Positions 51,490 through 60,020 of a stretch of 64,000 nucleotides of DNA are shown here, piece after piece; position 1 is the stretch's first letter, and every line of letters begins with the position of its first letter. Below the pieces are notes generated by a model. The model was not told where the DNA came from, made no database searches, and worked only from the letters and a program-made list of their open reading frames with translations. Source of the DNA: Hymenobacter arizonensis (GTDB taxonomy: Bacteria; Bacteroidota; Bacteroidia; Cytophagales; Hymenobacteraceae). A program made the position numbers and the translations under genes. The stretch is taken from contig NZ_FOXS01000003.1 in assembly GCF_900115775.1 (NCBI RefSeq), positions 248,001-312,000 on the forward strand, read 5' to 3'.

Positions 51490-51614
51490 TGTAGAGACGC
51501 GACACTTGGCTACGCCGACCTGCGGTTCGCGTCTGAATCGTTGCTGACGTTGTTTTGACCCCGTTTTCTGGTAGGGTCGTTCAACGTAGAGACGCGAGGT
51601 GTCGCGTCTCTACA
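51490..51614. repeat. Family B inverted repeat, copy 2
   Basis: The ends are TGTAGAGACGCGACACTTGG and GGTGTCGCGTCTCTACA. A shared module at 51506-51528 matches family B copy 1 and family A copy 3. Its right end supplies the TAG stop codon of argD. Confidence 0.85.
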
Positions 51615-52752
51615 CCGTTCTGGCTTCGGTGGCTACCAGTGCATACAGCGCCTGCAAAAACCGGTCGACTTCGGCCCGCGTGATATTCAGCGGTGGCAGT
51701 AGCCGGAGCACCGTAGGGTCGGAGGCATTGCCCACGAAAATATGGTGCTCGTTCAGCAGCTTGTCGCGGATTTCCTTGATGGGAAAGTCGTATTTGATGC
51801 CCACCATCAGTCCACGGCCGCGAATTTCTTCAGCGCCGGCGTTGGCTTCCAGTTCGGTGCGGAGGTACTGGCCCAGCTCGGTAGCATGCGTCAGCAGGCT
51901 CTCGTGTTCAATAACCTCCAGCACTGCCAAGGCTGCGGCGCAGGCCAGGTGGTTGCCGCCAAAGGTGGTGCCCAAGAGGCCATAAGAGGCTTTTAAAGCC
52001 GGCGAAATCAGGATGCCGCCAATTGGGAAGCCATTGCCCATGCCTTTGGCCACTGAGATGACATCGGGCCGGATGCCGGCGTGCTGGTGCGCGAAGAACT
52101 TGCCGCTCCGGCCGTAGCCGCTCTGCACTTCATCGGCAATCAGGAGCACGTTGTGGGCCCCGCACAGCAGGGATAGGCCCACCAGAAAATCATCGGAGGG
52201 CATAATGATGCCGCCCACGCCCTGAATCGGCTCCACAATAACGGCGCACACGTCGCCGCCCTGCAGGATTTTGGCTACCGCTTTCAGGTCGTAATCGACG
52301 AAAGAGATGGCGTGGCCGGCATTAAAGGGAGCTACAATTTTGGGGTTGTCCGTGGCTGCTACTGCGCCGGAGGTACGGCCGTGAAAAGCGCCTCTGAACG
52401 CCACCACCCGGGTTTTGCCGGTGTGGAAGGAAGCCAGCTTCAGCGCATTTTCGTTGGCCTCGGCACCCGAGTTGCACAGAAACAAAGTGTAGTCCTCGTA
52501 GCCCGAAACCTGGCCCAGCTTGTGCGCCAGCTCCTGCTGAATCGGAATTTGCACCGAGTTGGAGTAGAAGCCGATGTTCTGCAGCTGCTCGGTGAGGCGA
52601 TGCACGTAGTGCGGGTGGCTGTGGCCGATGGAAATAACGGCGTGGCCGCCGTAGAAGTCCAGGTATTCCTGGCCCTGGTCGTCCCACAGCTTGGCGCCAA
52701 GGGCCTTTACCGGCGTGATGTTGACGAGCGGATAAACGTTGAAAAGCTCCAT
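51610..52752 (-). CDS. argD: Acylornithine aminotransferase
   Basis: 380 residues, a class III PLP aminotransferase. NSGAEANENALKLASFHTGK binds the cofactor phosphate, VAFRGAFHGRTSGAVAATDN follows, the acidic motif is LLIADEVQSGYGRSG, and the PLP lysine is in ISVAKGMGNGFPIGG. It converts N-acylglutamate semialdehyde and glutamate to N-acylornithine and 2-oxoglutarate. It lies between argC and carA. The stop codon TAG is part of the family B repeat, so the last residues (TEARTV) may have been altered by insertion. Confidence 0.95.
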   Translation of the reverse strand: MELFNVYPLVNITPVKALGAKLWDDQGQEYLDFYGGHAVISIGHSHPHYVHRLTEQLQNIGFYSNSVQIPIQQELAHKLGQVSGYEDYTLFLCNSGAEANENALKLASFHTGKTRVVAFRGAFHGRTSGAVAATDNPKIVAPFNAGHAISFVDYDLKAVAKILQGGDVCAVIVEPIQGVGGIIMPSDDFLVGLSLLCGAHNVLLIADEVQSGYGRSGKFFAHQHAGIRPDVISVAKGMGNGFPIGGILISPALKASYGLLGTTFGGNHLACAAALAVLEVIEHESLLTHATELGQYLRTELEANAGAEEIRGRGLMVGIKYDFPIKEIRDKLLNEHHIFVGNASDPTVLRLLPPLNITRAEVDRFLQALYALVATEARTV

Positions 52753-52784
52753 TGTTTTTTTGAGCTACTTAAGCTGAAGTAAAA

Positions 52785-52893
52785 CGTCATGCCGAGCGCA
52801 GCCGAGGCATCTCGCGTGCATTACTAAATCAATTGTTGAAACGAGTTTGATTGCTACCACAAGCGAGATGCCTCGGCTACGCTCGGCATGACG
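52785..52893. repeat. Family C inverted repeat, copy 3
   Basis: Arms CGTCATGCCGAGCGCAGCCG with AGGCATCTCGC, and GCGAGATGCCTCGG with CTACGCTCGGCATGACG. It lies between the argC stop and the argD start inside the operon. Confidence 0.85.
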
Positions 52894-52906
52894 GTCAGAT
52901 AGTGGA

Positions 52907-53887
52907 TTACAAAAGCCCGGCCTTCAAATGCAAGCCCGTTGTCTCCGGCAATCCAAAAATCAAATTCATGTTCTGCACCGCTTGGCCGGACGCACCCTTC
53001 ACCAGGTTGTCGATAGCCGAGGTGATGAGTAGCTGCTTGCCGAATTTCTGCACGTGCAGCAAGCATTTGTTGGTGTTCACCACTTGCTTCAGGTGAATTT
53101 CCTTGTCTGATACCGTCGTGAACGGGGCGTCGGCGTAGAAATCTTTGTACAGCTGACGGGCTTCGTCCTGCGTCAAATCCGACGGCGTGTAGACGCTGGC
53201 GAAAATGCCCCGCGAGAAATTGCCGCGGTAGGGCACGAAGTGGATGTCGCCATCTAGTTGCGGCTGCAGCTGCGCCAGGCTCTCGCCGATTTCGCCGAGG
53301 TGCTGGTGCGTGAAGGGCTTGTAGATGGACACGTTGTTGGTGCGCCACGAAAAGTGCACCGTCTCCGACAAGCTCTGACCCGCGCCAGTCGAGCCAGTGA
53401 TGGCCGATACGTGCACGTCTTCCGTCAGCTTGTTTGCTTGCGCCAGCGGCAGCAACGCCAGTTGAATGGCCGTGGCAAAGCAGCCCGGGTTGGCAATGTG
53501 CTGGGCCTGCTGGATGCGGCGCTTGTTCAATTCCGGTAGGCCGTACACGAATTCGCGTTCATCAAATTCCCGGTCAGCTTCCAAGCGGAAATCGTTGCTC
53601 AGGTCGATGATGTGCGTGGTGGCGGGCAAGGCATTCTTCTGCAGGAACGCGCTGGAGTTGCCGTGGCCGAGGCACAGGAATACCACGTCCTCGTCGCCGG
53701 CCAGCTCGGAAGCAAACACCAGCTCGGTGTCGCCCACTAGGTCGTCGTGCACCTGGTGCACGGGGTTGCCCGCGTTGGAAGAGCTGACAATAGCGCCCAG
53801 CTCGGCGAACTCGTGGTGTAGCAGAATGCGGATGAGCTCGCCCGCCGTATAACCGGCGCCGCCGACGATGCCGACCTTAATTTTCAT
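52907..53887 (-). CDS. argC: N-acetyl-gamma-glutamyl-phosphate reductase
   Basis: 326 residues. The NAD(P)-binding N terminus is VGIVGGAGYTAGELIRILLH. The catalytic Cys is in HIANPGCFATAIQLALLPLA, followed by SAITGSTGAGQSLSETVHFS and the substrate His in PHQ-like FTHQHLGEIGESL. It reduces N-acylglutamyl phosphate to the semialdehyde. Its start overlaps the argG stop by 11 bases, so the two are coupled. Confidence 0.96.
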   Translation of the reverse strand: MKIKVGIVGGAGYTAGELIRILLHHEFAELGAIVSSSNAGNPVHQVHDDLVGDTELVFASELAGDEDVVFLCLGHGNSSAFLQKNALPATTHIIDLSNDFRLEADREFDEREFVYGLPELNKRRIQQAQHIANPGCFATAIQLALLPLAQANKLTEDVHVSAITGSTGAGQSLSETVHFSWRTNNVSIYKPFTHQHLGEIGESLAQLQPQLDGDIHFVPYRGNFSRGIFASVYTPSDLTQDEARQLYKDFYADAPFTTVSDKEIHLKQVVNTNKCLLHVQKFGKQLLITSAIDNLVKGASGQAVQNMNLIFGLPETTGLHLKAGLL

Positions 53888-55067
53888 CGTGGAGGCTGGC
53901 GCTAATTTTCAGCTGGTTGCCGAAAATCTTGATGAAACCCTTGGCGTCGCGCGAATCCCAGGCGTTGTTTTCCTCGCCGTAAGTCGCCACTTTCGACTGC
54001 ATCATGTCGTACTTCGACTCAATGCCCAGCAGCTCGAACTGATACGGCTTGAGATTGACGAAAACGGTGCCCGACACGTGGTTTTGCGACGATTCCAGGA
54101 AGGCTTCCATGTCACGCATCACCGGGTCGAGGTACTGGGCCTCGTGCAGCAGCGTGCCGTACCAGTTGGCGATGTAGTCTTTGTGCAGCAATTGCCAGCG
54201 GGTGCTGGTGTGCTTCTCCAGCAAATGGTGCGCTTTGATGAGGATGAGCGGCGCCGGTGCCTCGAAGCCCACGCGGCCCTTGATGCCCAGAATGGTGTCG
54301 CCCACGTGCGTGTCGCGGCCAATGGCGAAGGCCGAGCCCAGCTCATTTAGCTTTTGAATCAGCTCCACGGGAGGCAGCGTTTCGCCGTTCAGCGCCACGG
54401 GCTCGCCTTTTTCGAAGGTGATTTCCACACGCTCCGAATCGTGGCGCTGCAGCTGCGATGGATAGGCGCTTTCAGGCAAGGCTTCGTGCGAGGTCAGCGT
54501 TTCGACGCCGCCCACGCTAGTACCCCAGATGCCTTTATTAATAGAATAACGCGCCTTTTCCCAGCTCATTTCGAAGCCCTGCTTTTGCAGGTATTCAATC
54601 TCGGCTTGGCGCGACAATTTAAGGTCGCGGATGGGCGTCAGAATCTCCGTTTTGGGCGAGATAACCGAAAAAGCCACGTCGAAACGCACCTGGTCGTTGC
54701 CAGCGCCGGTGCTACCGTGCACGATGTAATCGGCCTCGTTGGCGCGGGCGTATTCGGCTATGGCCAGCGACTGAAACATGCGCTCCGCACTCACCGAAAG
54801 GGGATAGGTGTCGTTTTTCAACACGTTGCCAAACAGTAGGTAGCGCAGGCAGTCCTGGTAAAACCGGTCGGTCACGTCAATGACTTCGTGCTTCACTGAG
54901 CCCAGCTCGTAGGCGCGCTTCTCGATGCCAGTCAGCTCCTCGGCCGAGAAGCCGCCGGAGTTGACAATGACGGTGTGCACTTCGAGGTTTAGCTCACGCG
55001 ACAAATACACTGCGCAAAACGACGTGTCGAGGCCGCCGCTGTAGGCTAGGATGGCTTTTTTCTTCAT
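53877..55067 (-). CDS. argG: Argininosuccinate synthase
   Basis: 396 residues from the ATG at 55067, giving the standard N terminus KKKAILAYSGGLDTSFCAVY (the ATP PP-loop SGGLDTS). DYIVHGSTGAGNDQVRFDVA and SVGGVETLTSHEALPE are further signatures. It joins citrulline and aspartate with ATP. The start overlaps the upstream GNAT gene by four bases (ATGA). A longer frame upstream is not needed. Confidence 0.96.
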   Translation of the reverse strand: MKKKAILAYSGGLDTSFCAVYLSRELNLEVHTVIVNSGGFSAEELTGIEKRAYELGSVKHEVIDVTDRFYQDCLRYLLFGNVLKNDTYPLSVSAERMFQSLAIAEYARANEADYIVHGSTGAGNDQVRFDVAFSVISPKTEILTPIRDLKLSRQAEIEYLQKQGFEMSWEKARYSINKGIWGTSVGGVETLTSHEALPESAYPSQLQRHDSERVEITFEKGEPVALNGETLPPVELIQKLNELGSAFAIGRDTHVGDTILGIKGRVGFEAPAPLILIKAHHLLEKHTSTRWQLLHKDYIANWYGTLLHEAQYLDPVMRDMEAFLESSQNHVSGTVFVNLKPYQFELLGIESKYDMMQSKVATYGEENNAWDSRDAKGFIKIFGNQLKISASLHDEN

Positions 55068-55666
55068 GATGCAGAATCGGGAGAAACGGGTAATTGGTCT
55101 TGGGTAACGGCGGCAAAGTCGGGCACCTGAATTTGAACCAGCGGTGCGTTGGCGTCGAACACCATGCCCGTGCACAAGCACATTTTACGCTCATTTTCCA
55201 TCAGGATGCCGTAGTTCTTGCAGCTTTTGCAGCCTTTCCAGAAATCTTCGCTGCTGGTCAGCTCCGAGAACGTGACCGGCTTGTAGCCGAGCTCGGTATT
55301 AATTTTCATTACCGCCAAGCTGGTGGTAATGCCGAAGATTTTGGCGTTGGGGTATTTCGAGCGCGAGAGGTTGAATACGCCTTGCTTAATAGCCCGGCCC
55401 ACACCGCTCTTCCGAATTTCAGCATTTACCACGAGGCCGGAGTTCACCACAAACGTGTTGTCCTCGAACGTCTCGATGTAACAGAAACCCGCCAGCTCGC
55501 CGTCGACGAAAGCGATGATGCTGTCGCCGTTGGCCATTTTTTTGGCCACGTAGGCTGGCTCGCGCTTGGCGATGCCCGTGCCGCGCGTTTTAGCCGACTC
55601 GATGTACCACTGACATAATTGGTCAGCGTACTGAGCGTCCGCTGCCGTTGCAACCCGAATTATCAT
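55064..55666 (-). CDS. GNAT acyltransferase of the arginine operon, probable N-acylglutamate synthase
   Basis: 200 residues. The GNAT core is VVNAEIRKSGVGRAIKQGVF with the acyl-CoA loop, preceded by AGFCYIETFEDNTFVVNSGL. After it comes a Cys-rich stretch (KGCKSCKNYGILMENERKMC, then LC) that could hold a metal. It is the first gene of the operon ahead of argG, argC and argD, and the cluster has no other argA or argJ. It is therefore the best candidate for the first step, acylation of glutamate. This assignment is from context; the acyl donor (acetyl- or succinyl-CoA) is unknown. Confidence 0.8.
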   Translation of the reverse strand: MIIRVATAADAQYADQLCQWYIESAKTRGTGIAKREPAYVAKKMANGDSIIAFVDGELAGFCYIETFEDNTFVVNSGLVVNAEIRKSGVGRAIKQGVFNLSRSKYPNAKIFGITTSLAVMKINTELGYKPVTFSELTSSEDFWKGCKSCKNYGILMENERKMCLCTGMVFDANAPLVQIQVPDFAAVTQDQLPVSPDSAS

Positions 55667-55989
55667 TGTTGATTAAGGACTTAGGGATAGATGCGCGGCT
55701 GTCCGGACACACGCTTCCGGCGTGTGATTCCTGCTAAAGCCCAAACCTGTCTGTAAGTGGTGAGCGGATACTTGCCCGGCTCAAAAGGGCTGGCCAAGGG
55801 GCCAACATGCGGCTGCTGAAGCCGCTAGGGTCGTCGCACCAATGCACAGGCGGTTTTGCACACACCAGCCACGCCCGGCCATGCGGCGGGAACGAGCGAA
55901 GTAGGCAAACAAACCGAGACGGTCATGGCGGAAAAATATTGGTTTGGACGCTTTAACGAGGGTCCGTACCAAGTGGTTCAATTCTGCCG
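55667..55989 (-). promoter_or_regulatory. Long leader of the reverse arginine operon
   Basis: About 317 nt lie between the predicted start of transcription and the GNAT ATG. On the reverse strand an ATG at about 55925 opens a 33-codon frame that ends LVRRP with two successive CGA Arg codons near its stop. Close to the GNAT gene a perfect seven-base hairpin (CACACGC/GCGTGTG, 55708-55726) and the palindrome GTCCGGAC occur. Arginine attenuation is a possibility, not shown. No known riboswitch is recognised. Confidence 0.35.
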
Positions 55990-56020
55990 CAAATGTAAAA
56001 GCCCCTACTTTTGCGTGCAA
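55990..56020 (-). promoter_or_regulatory. Promoter of the reverse arginine operon
   Basis: On the reverse strand TTG (56020-56018), a 20-base spacer and TACATTTG (55997-55990) match TTG-N20-TAnnTTTG exactly. Confidence 0.7.
56006..56013 (+). promoter_or_regulatory. Candidate -7 element for argB operon
   Basis: TACTTTTG, an exact TAnnTTTG match lying inside the reverse promoter, so the divergent operons should compete for or share regulation. The -33 region (TTCTG near 55983) is weak. Confidence 0.5.
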
Positions 56021-56086
56021 CGTTTCCCATATTAATTTTTGAATCAGCCGCTCGCCACGCCGGGCTTGAGCGCAGACCAAGCACCC

Positions 56087-56869
56087 ATGAAGCCCCAGCT
56101 GAAAATATTTAAAATAGGTGGCGGTATTATCGACCACGCACCGGATTTGCTGGAGTTTCTGCGGCTATTTGCCAAAGTAAGCGGGCCGAAAATACTGGTC
56201 CACGGCGGCGGCAAAGGCGCCAGCGACATGATGGCCAGCTTAGGCATTACCCCGCGCATGCTCAACGGCCGACGCATCACCGACGAAGTCACCCTCGACA
56301 TCGTAACGATGTTCTACGCCGGCAAAACCAACAAGCAGATAGTGGCCGTGCTGCAAAGCCTAGGGGTTAACGCGCTGGGCCTCACCGGCGCCGATGGCAA
56401 CGTGATTCTGGCCACCAAACGCCCCGTGCGAGAAGTGGATTATGGGTTTGTGGGCGACCTGAATGAGGAAAGCATCAACGTGGGCCTGATTCATCAGCTG
56501 TTGACTCTGGGAATAACGCCGGTCTTTTGCCCCATCAACCACGACGGGAAGGGCCAGTTATTAAATACCAACGCCGATACCATTGCGGCCTCAGTAGCCA
56601 AGGCGCTGAGTAGGCAGTATGCCGTGGAGCTGCATTTTTGCTTTGAGAAGCGCGGAGTATTGACTGATGTAGCGGATGAAAAATCGGTTATTTCTAAAAT
56701 TAACCTGTTCGATTACGCCGAATTAAAAGAAAGCGGAATTATTGCCGACGGCATGCTTCCCAAATTAGAAAATGCTTTTGATGCCTTACAATTTGGGGTC
56801 GATAAAGTAATTATTGAGCACGCGCTTTTTATTGATGAAGCGTTAAAAACGGAATTATGCCTGACGTAA
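56087..56869 (+). CDS. argB: Acetylglutamate kinase
   Basis: 260 residues from the ATG at 56087. The amino acid kinase fold is clear: IFKIGGGIIDHAPDLLEFLR (phosphate-binding), ILVHGGGKGASDMMASLGIT, ALGLTGADGNVILATKRPV and NTNADTIAASVAKALS. It phosphorylates N-acylglutamate. It reads divergently from the reverse arginine operon, and its stop overlaps the next gene by 13 bases. The TTG at 56039 is an unlikely alternative start. Confidence 0.95.
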   Translation: MKPQLKIFKIGGGIIDHAPDLLEFLRLFAKVSGPKILVHGGGKGASDMMASLGITPRMLNGRRITDEVTLDIVTMFYAGKTNKQIVAVLQSLGVNALGLTGADGNVILATKRPVREVDYGFVGDLNEESINVGLIHQLLTLGITPVFCPINHDGKGQLLNTNADTIAASVAKALSRQYAVELHFCFEKRGVLTDVADEKSVISKINLFDYAELKESGIIADGMLPKLENAFDALQFGVDKVIIEHALFIDEALKTELCLT

Positions 56870-57966
56870 TTAGCCAGCTCAGCGATGACGCCATAGCGCT
56901 ATTGATTCGGCTAATTCAGACGCCTTCTTTTTCGCGGGAAGAAGCCGACACAGCCACGCTGATTCAGGAGTTTCTGACGGCCCATGGCGTGTTGGCAAAC
57001 CGCCAAGACAACAACGTATGGGCTGTTTCGCAGCATTTCGACGCGGATAAGCCAACGGTTTTGCTCAATTCACATCACGACACCGTGAAGGCCGGGGCCG
57101 GGTGGAATTATCCACCTTTTGGTGCCGTATTGGAAGGTGATAAACTGATAGGATTAGGTAGCAACGACGCGGGTGCTTCGGCAGTGAGTTTATTGGCCGT
57201 GTTTTGCTATTTCTACAACAAGCACAATGCATTTAATTTAATTTGCGCCATTACTGCAGAAGAGGAAATATCGGGCGCGAAAGGCATCAGAAGCGTGCTG
57301 CCACAATTCGGCAAAATTGACGTGGGAATAGTAGGCGAACCTACTGGAATGAACCTCGCCATTGCCGAAAAAGGCCTAATTGTGCTGGATGCAACTGCCC
57401 ATGGCAAAACCGGTCACGCCGCCCGCGAGGAAGGCGAAAACGCCCTTTACAAAGCACTGGATGACATTGCTTGGTTGCGGCAATACCAGTTTCCGGAAGT
57501 GTCACCGCTGCTGGGCCCGGTGAAGATGACGGTCACGCAGATTACGGCCGGCCAGCAACACAACGTGGTGCCCGACCGCTGTCAGTTTGTGGTGGACGTG
57601 CGCACCAATGAGCTGTACCAAAACCAGGAAATTGTCGATATCATTCGGGCTAATGTGCAGTCCGAAATAGTGCCCCGCTCCACCCATCTTAATTCTTCCA
57701 GCATCAGCGAAAACCACCCGCTAGTGCGCAAAGGAGTGGCTATGGGCAAGCAAGTGTACGGCTCGCCCACACTGTCGGACCAGTCGATGATGCCCTTTGA
57801 AACCCTGAAAATGGGACCGGGGGAAAGCGCCCGTTCGCACACGCCGGATGAATTTATTCTGGTAAGTGAAATACGGGCTGCTATCCAGGATTATATCACG
57901 TTACTCACTGACCTCGACGCGCAAAGTTTCGCAACGTTTGGAAAGCAAGTCTCGCAAGGTTTTTAA
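56857..57966 (+). CDS. argE: M20 metallopeptidase, probable N-acylcitrulline/acylornithine deacylase
   Basis: 369 residues. M20 zinc motifs: VLLNSHHDTVKAG (His, Asp), GLGSNDAGASAVS (bridging Asp), ITAEEEISGAKG (catalytic Glu-Glu), VGEPTGMN and the last His in ARSHTPDEFI. In the pathway with an N-acylornithine carbamoyltransferase, this enzyme removes the acyl group from N-acylcitrulline to give citrulline for ArgG. The last 15 or so residues (QSFATFGKQVSQGF) are encoded by the left arm of an inverted repeat, so the C terminus may be a later addition. Confidence 0.9.
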   Translation: MPDVISQLSDDAIALLIRLIQTPSFSREEADTATLIQEFLTAHGVLANRQDNNVWAVSQHFDADKPTVLLNSHHDTVKAGAGWNYPPFGAVLEGDKLIGLGSNDAGASAVSLLAVFCYFYNKHNAFNLICAITAEEEISGAKGIRSVLPQFGKIDVGIVGEPTGMNLAIAEKGLIVLDATAHGKTGHAAREEGENALYKALDDIAWLRQYQFPEVSPLLGPVKMTVTQITAGQQHNVVPDRCQFVVDVRTNELYQNQEIVDIIRANVQSEIVPRSTHLNSSSISENHPLVRKGVAMGKQVYGSPTLSDQSMMPFETLKMGPGESARSHTPDEFILVSEIRAAIQDYITLLTDLDAQSFATFGKQVSQGF

Positions 57967-58065
57967 TTCTGGAATACAGTCTTCTTCGTTGACTTTAATT
58001 AATAAAAGGTGCTCGCTGAACCACACTTGGCGAGACTTGATTTACACTTTGCGAGACTTTGCGCT
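57919..58065. repeat. Imperfect inverted repeat at the argE-argH junction
   Basis: The left arm at 57919-57958 (GCGCAAAGTTTCGCAACG then AAGTCTCGCAAG) and the right arm at 58026-58065 (CTTGGCGAGACTTG then TTTGCGAGACTTTGCGCT) are about 40 bp each and mostly complementary. The left arm codes for the argE C terminus; the right arm ends directly at the argH ATG. Confidence 0.7.
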
Positions 58066-59379
58066 ATGAAGATTTGGGAAAAAGGATTTTCTGTTAACGA
58101 AACCATCGAAAAATTCACGGTGGGGCAGGACCGGGAATTGGATATGCACCTCGCGCAATTCGACATGCTCGCCTCCAAGGCCCAAGCTAATATGCTGGCC
58201 AAAGTAGGTTTGCTGTCGGAAGAAGAGCGGGTGCAGCTGATAACGGGGCTTGACGAGCTGCTTGGGCAGGTGGCCGCCGGAACGTTTCAAATTGAAGCCG
58301 ATTTTGAGGACGTGCACTCCAAAATTGAGCATTACCTGACCGAGAAATTTGGCGATGCTGGCAAGAAAATCCACACGGCCCGCTCGCGCAACGACCAAGT
58401 GCTTACCGCCATTCAGCTGTTTCTTAAAGACTACACGGAGCAGATTGCCGCCAAAATGCTGGCGCTGACTGAAGTGCTGCTGCAGAAGGCAGAAGTGCAC
58501 CAGGGCGATTTATTGCCCGGCTACACGCATTTCCAGGCGGCCATGCCGAGCAGCTTTGGCCTGTGGTTTACGGCCTACGCCGAACATCTGCTGCTGGACT
58601 TGAGCTTGTTTGAAGCCGCACACCAAGTTGCCGACCAAAACCCGCTGGGTTCGGGGGCAGGCTTTGGCAGCAGCTTCCCCATCGACCGTGAGATGACGAC
58701 TTGGGAAATGGGCTTCGGCAACGTGGCCGTGAGCGCCGTGGGCGCCCAAATGCTGCGCGGTAAAACCGAAAAAACGCTCGCCTTTGCCATTGCCGGCGCG
58801 GCTGGCACGCTGGGCAAGCTGGCGTATGACTTGGTGCTCTACAACAGCCAGGACCTGGGCTTTGTGACTTTGCCAAAGGAGTTCACGACGGGCTCCAGCA
58901 TCATGCCGCACAAGAAAAACCCGGACGTGTTTGAGCTGGTGCGGGCCCACGCCAACCGCCTGCAGGCGCTGCCCAACGACATTATTCTGGCCACCAGCAA
59001 CCTGCCCAGCGGCTACCACCGCGACTTTCAGCTACTGAAGGAGCTGCTCTTCGGGCCCATGATGCAGTTTGCCAACCTGCTCGATATTCTGCTGTTTGCC
59101 CTGCCCGAAATCAAGATTAAATCAGGGGTAATTGACCAGGCCAAATACGACCCGATTTTCTCGGTTGAGAACATCAACCAATTAATTATTGCCGGGGTGC
59201 CGTTTCGAGATGCGTATCAGCAAGTGGGGCGGGCCGTGGAGGACGGCAGCTACGTGCCACACCGGGAATTTCAAACCACTCACCTTGGTAGTATTCATAA
59301 TCCGGGGTTGAAAGAGGTGGCCGATAAAATCGCGCGTGTGAGGAATCACAGTGTCTTATTTGCGGGGAGCCAGCGGTAG
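58066..59379 (+). CDS. argH: Argininosuccinate lyase
   Basis: 437 residues from the ATG at 58066. Fumarase/aspartase superfamily motifs: HTARSRNDQVLTAIQLFLKD, GYTHFQAAMPSSFGLWF (catalytic His), and the signature GSSIMPHKKNPDVFELVRA. It splits argininosuccinate into arginine and fumarate, the last step of the pathway. It is downstream of argB and argE on the same strand. The frame upstream of the ATG is the arm of an inverted repeat and is not coding. Confidence 0.96.
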   Translation: MKIWEKGFSVNETIEKFTVGQDRELDMHLAQFDMLASKAQANMLAKVGLLSEEERVQLITGLDELLGQVAAGTFQIEADFEDVHSKIEHYLTEKFGDAGKKIHTARSRNDQVLTAIQLFLKDYTEQIAAKMLALTEVLLQKAEVHQGDLLPGYTHFQAAMPSSFGLWFTAYAEHLLLDLSLFEAAHQVADQNPLGSGAGFGSSFPIDREMTTWEMGFGNVAVSAVGAQMLRGKTEKTLAFAIAGAAGTLGKLAYDLVLYNSQDLGFVTLPKEFTTGSSIMPHKKNPDVFELVRAHANRLQALPNDIILATSNLPSGYHRDFQLLKELLFGPMMQFANLLDILLFALPEIKIKSGVIDQAKYDPIFSVENINQLIIAGVPFRDAYQQVGRAVEDGSYVPHREFQTTHLGSIHNPGLKEVADKIARVRNHSVLFAGSQR

Positions 59380-59459
59380 CTGTTAAATGCTGGAAAGGCT
59401 GCTGCTAAGAAGCAGGGGAGGTGCGTAGCTAAGGTTATTGGGGCCGATACGCCCAGGCC

Positions 59460-59882
59460 TTAAGACCACACCAGCACAAGTGTGCCCGTTAGGATGAGGC
59501 CAGCGCCTAGCAGCCCCCGGGCAGAGATTGACTCGCCTAGAAACACGAAAGCCATTACCAGCGCCAATGCCACACTCAGCTTGTCGACGGGCGCTACTTT
59601 GCTTACCGGGCCAAGCTTGAGGGCCCGAAAATAACACAGCCACGAAGCGCCGGTGGCCAACCCCGAAAGGACCAGAAAAAGCCAGGCGCGGCCCGAAAGG
59701 TCCGGCAAGCCTGCTGTGGCTCCTCGGGCAAAGGCGATGCCCCAGGCCAGCACCAAAATAACGACGGTGCGAATGGCCGTGGCCAAGTCAGAGTCAACGC
59801 CCTTGATGCCAATTTTGGCGAAAATGGCCGTGAGGGCAGCAAACAAGGCTGCTAGCAGAGCGTAGGGAATCCAGGGAGCCAT
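59460..59882 (-). CDS. EamA-family transporter, single-domain
   Basis: 140 residues from the ATG at 59882, with five membrane helices. It contains only one EamA domain (YALLAALFAALTAIFAKIGI at the start, PVDKLSVALALVMAFVFLGE near the end), whereas most DMT transporters have two. Single-domain EamA proteins act as dimers. The substrate is unknown. It is convergent with argH, and the window shows no partner gene. Confidence 0.88.
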   Translation of the reverse strand: MAPWIPYALLAALFAALTAIFAKIGIKGVDSDLATAIRTVVILVLAWGIAFARGATAGLPDLSGRAWLFLVLSGLATGASWLCYFRALKLGPVSKVAPVDKLSVALALVMAFVFLGESISARGLLGAGLILTGTLVLVWS

Positions 59883-60020
59883 GGCGGAAAAATTAATGAA
59901 ACAGCCAAACGCGCAACGCGCTGTGGGGGAGTACGCACCCCGCTGCAAAACTGCCGGCTGGTGGTGTTCGTAGCCTCTAAGCGGAGCCTTTATGTGCTTT
60001 TATCTGTTACCTTTTCATCT

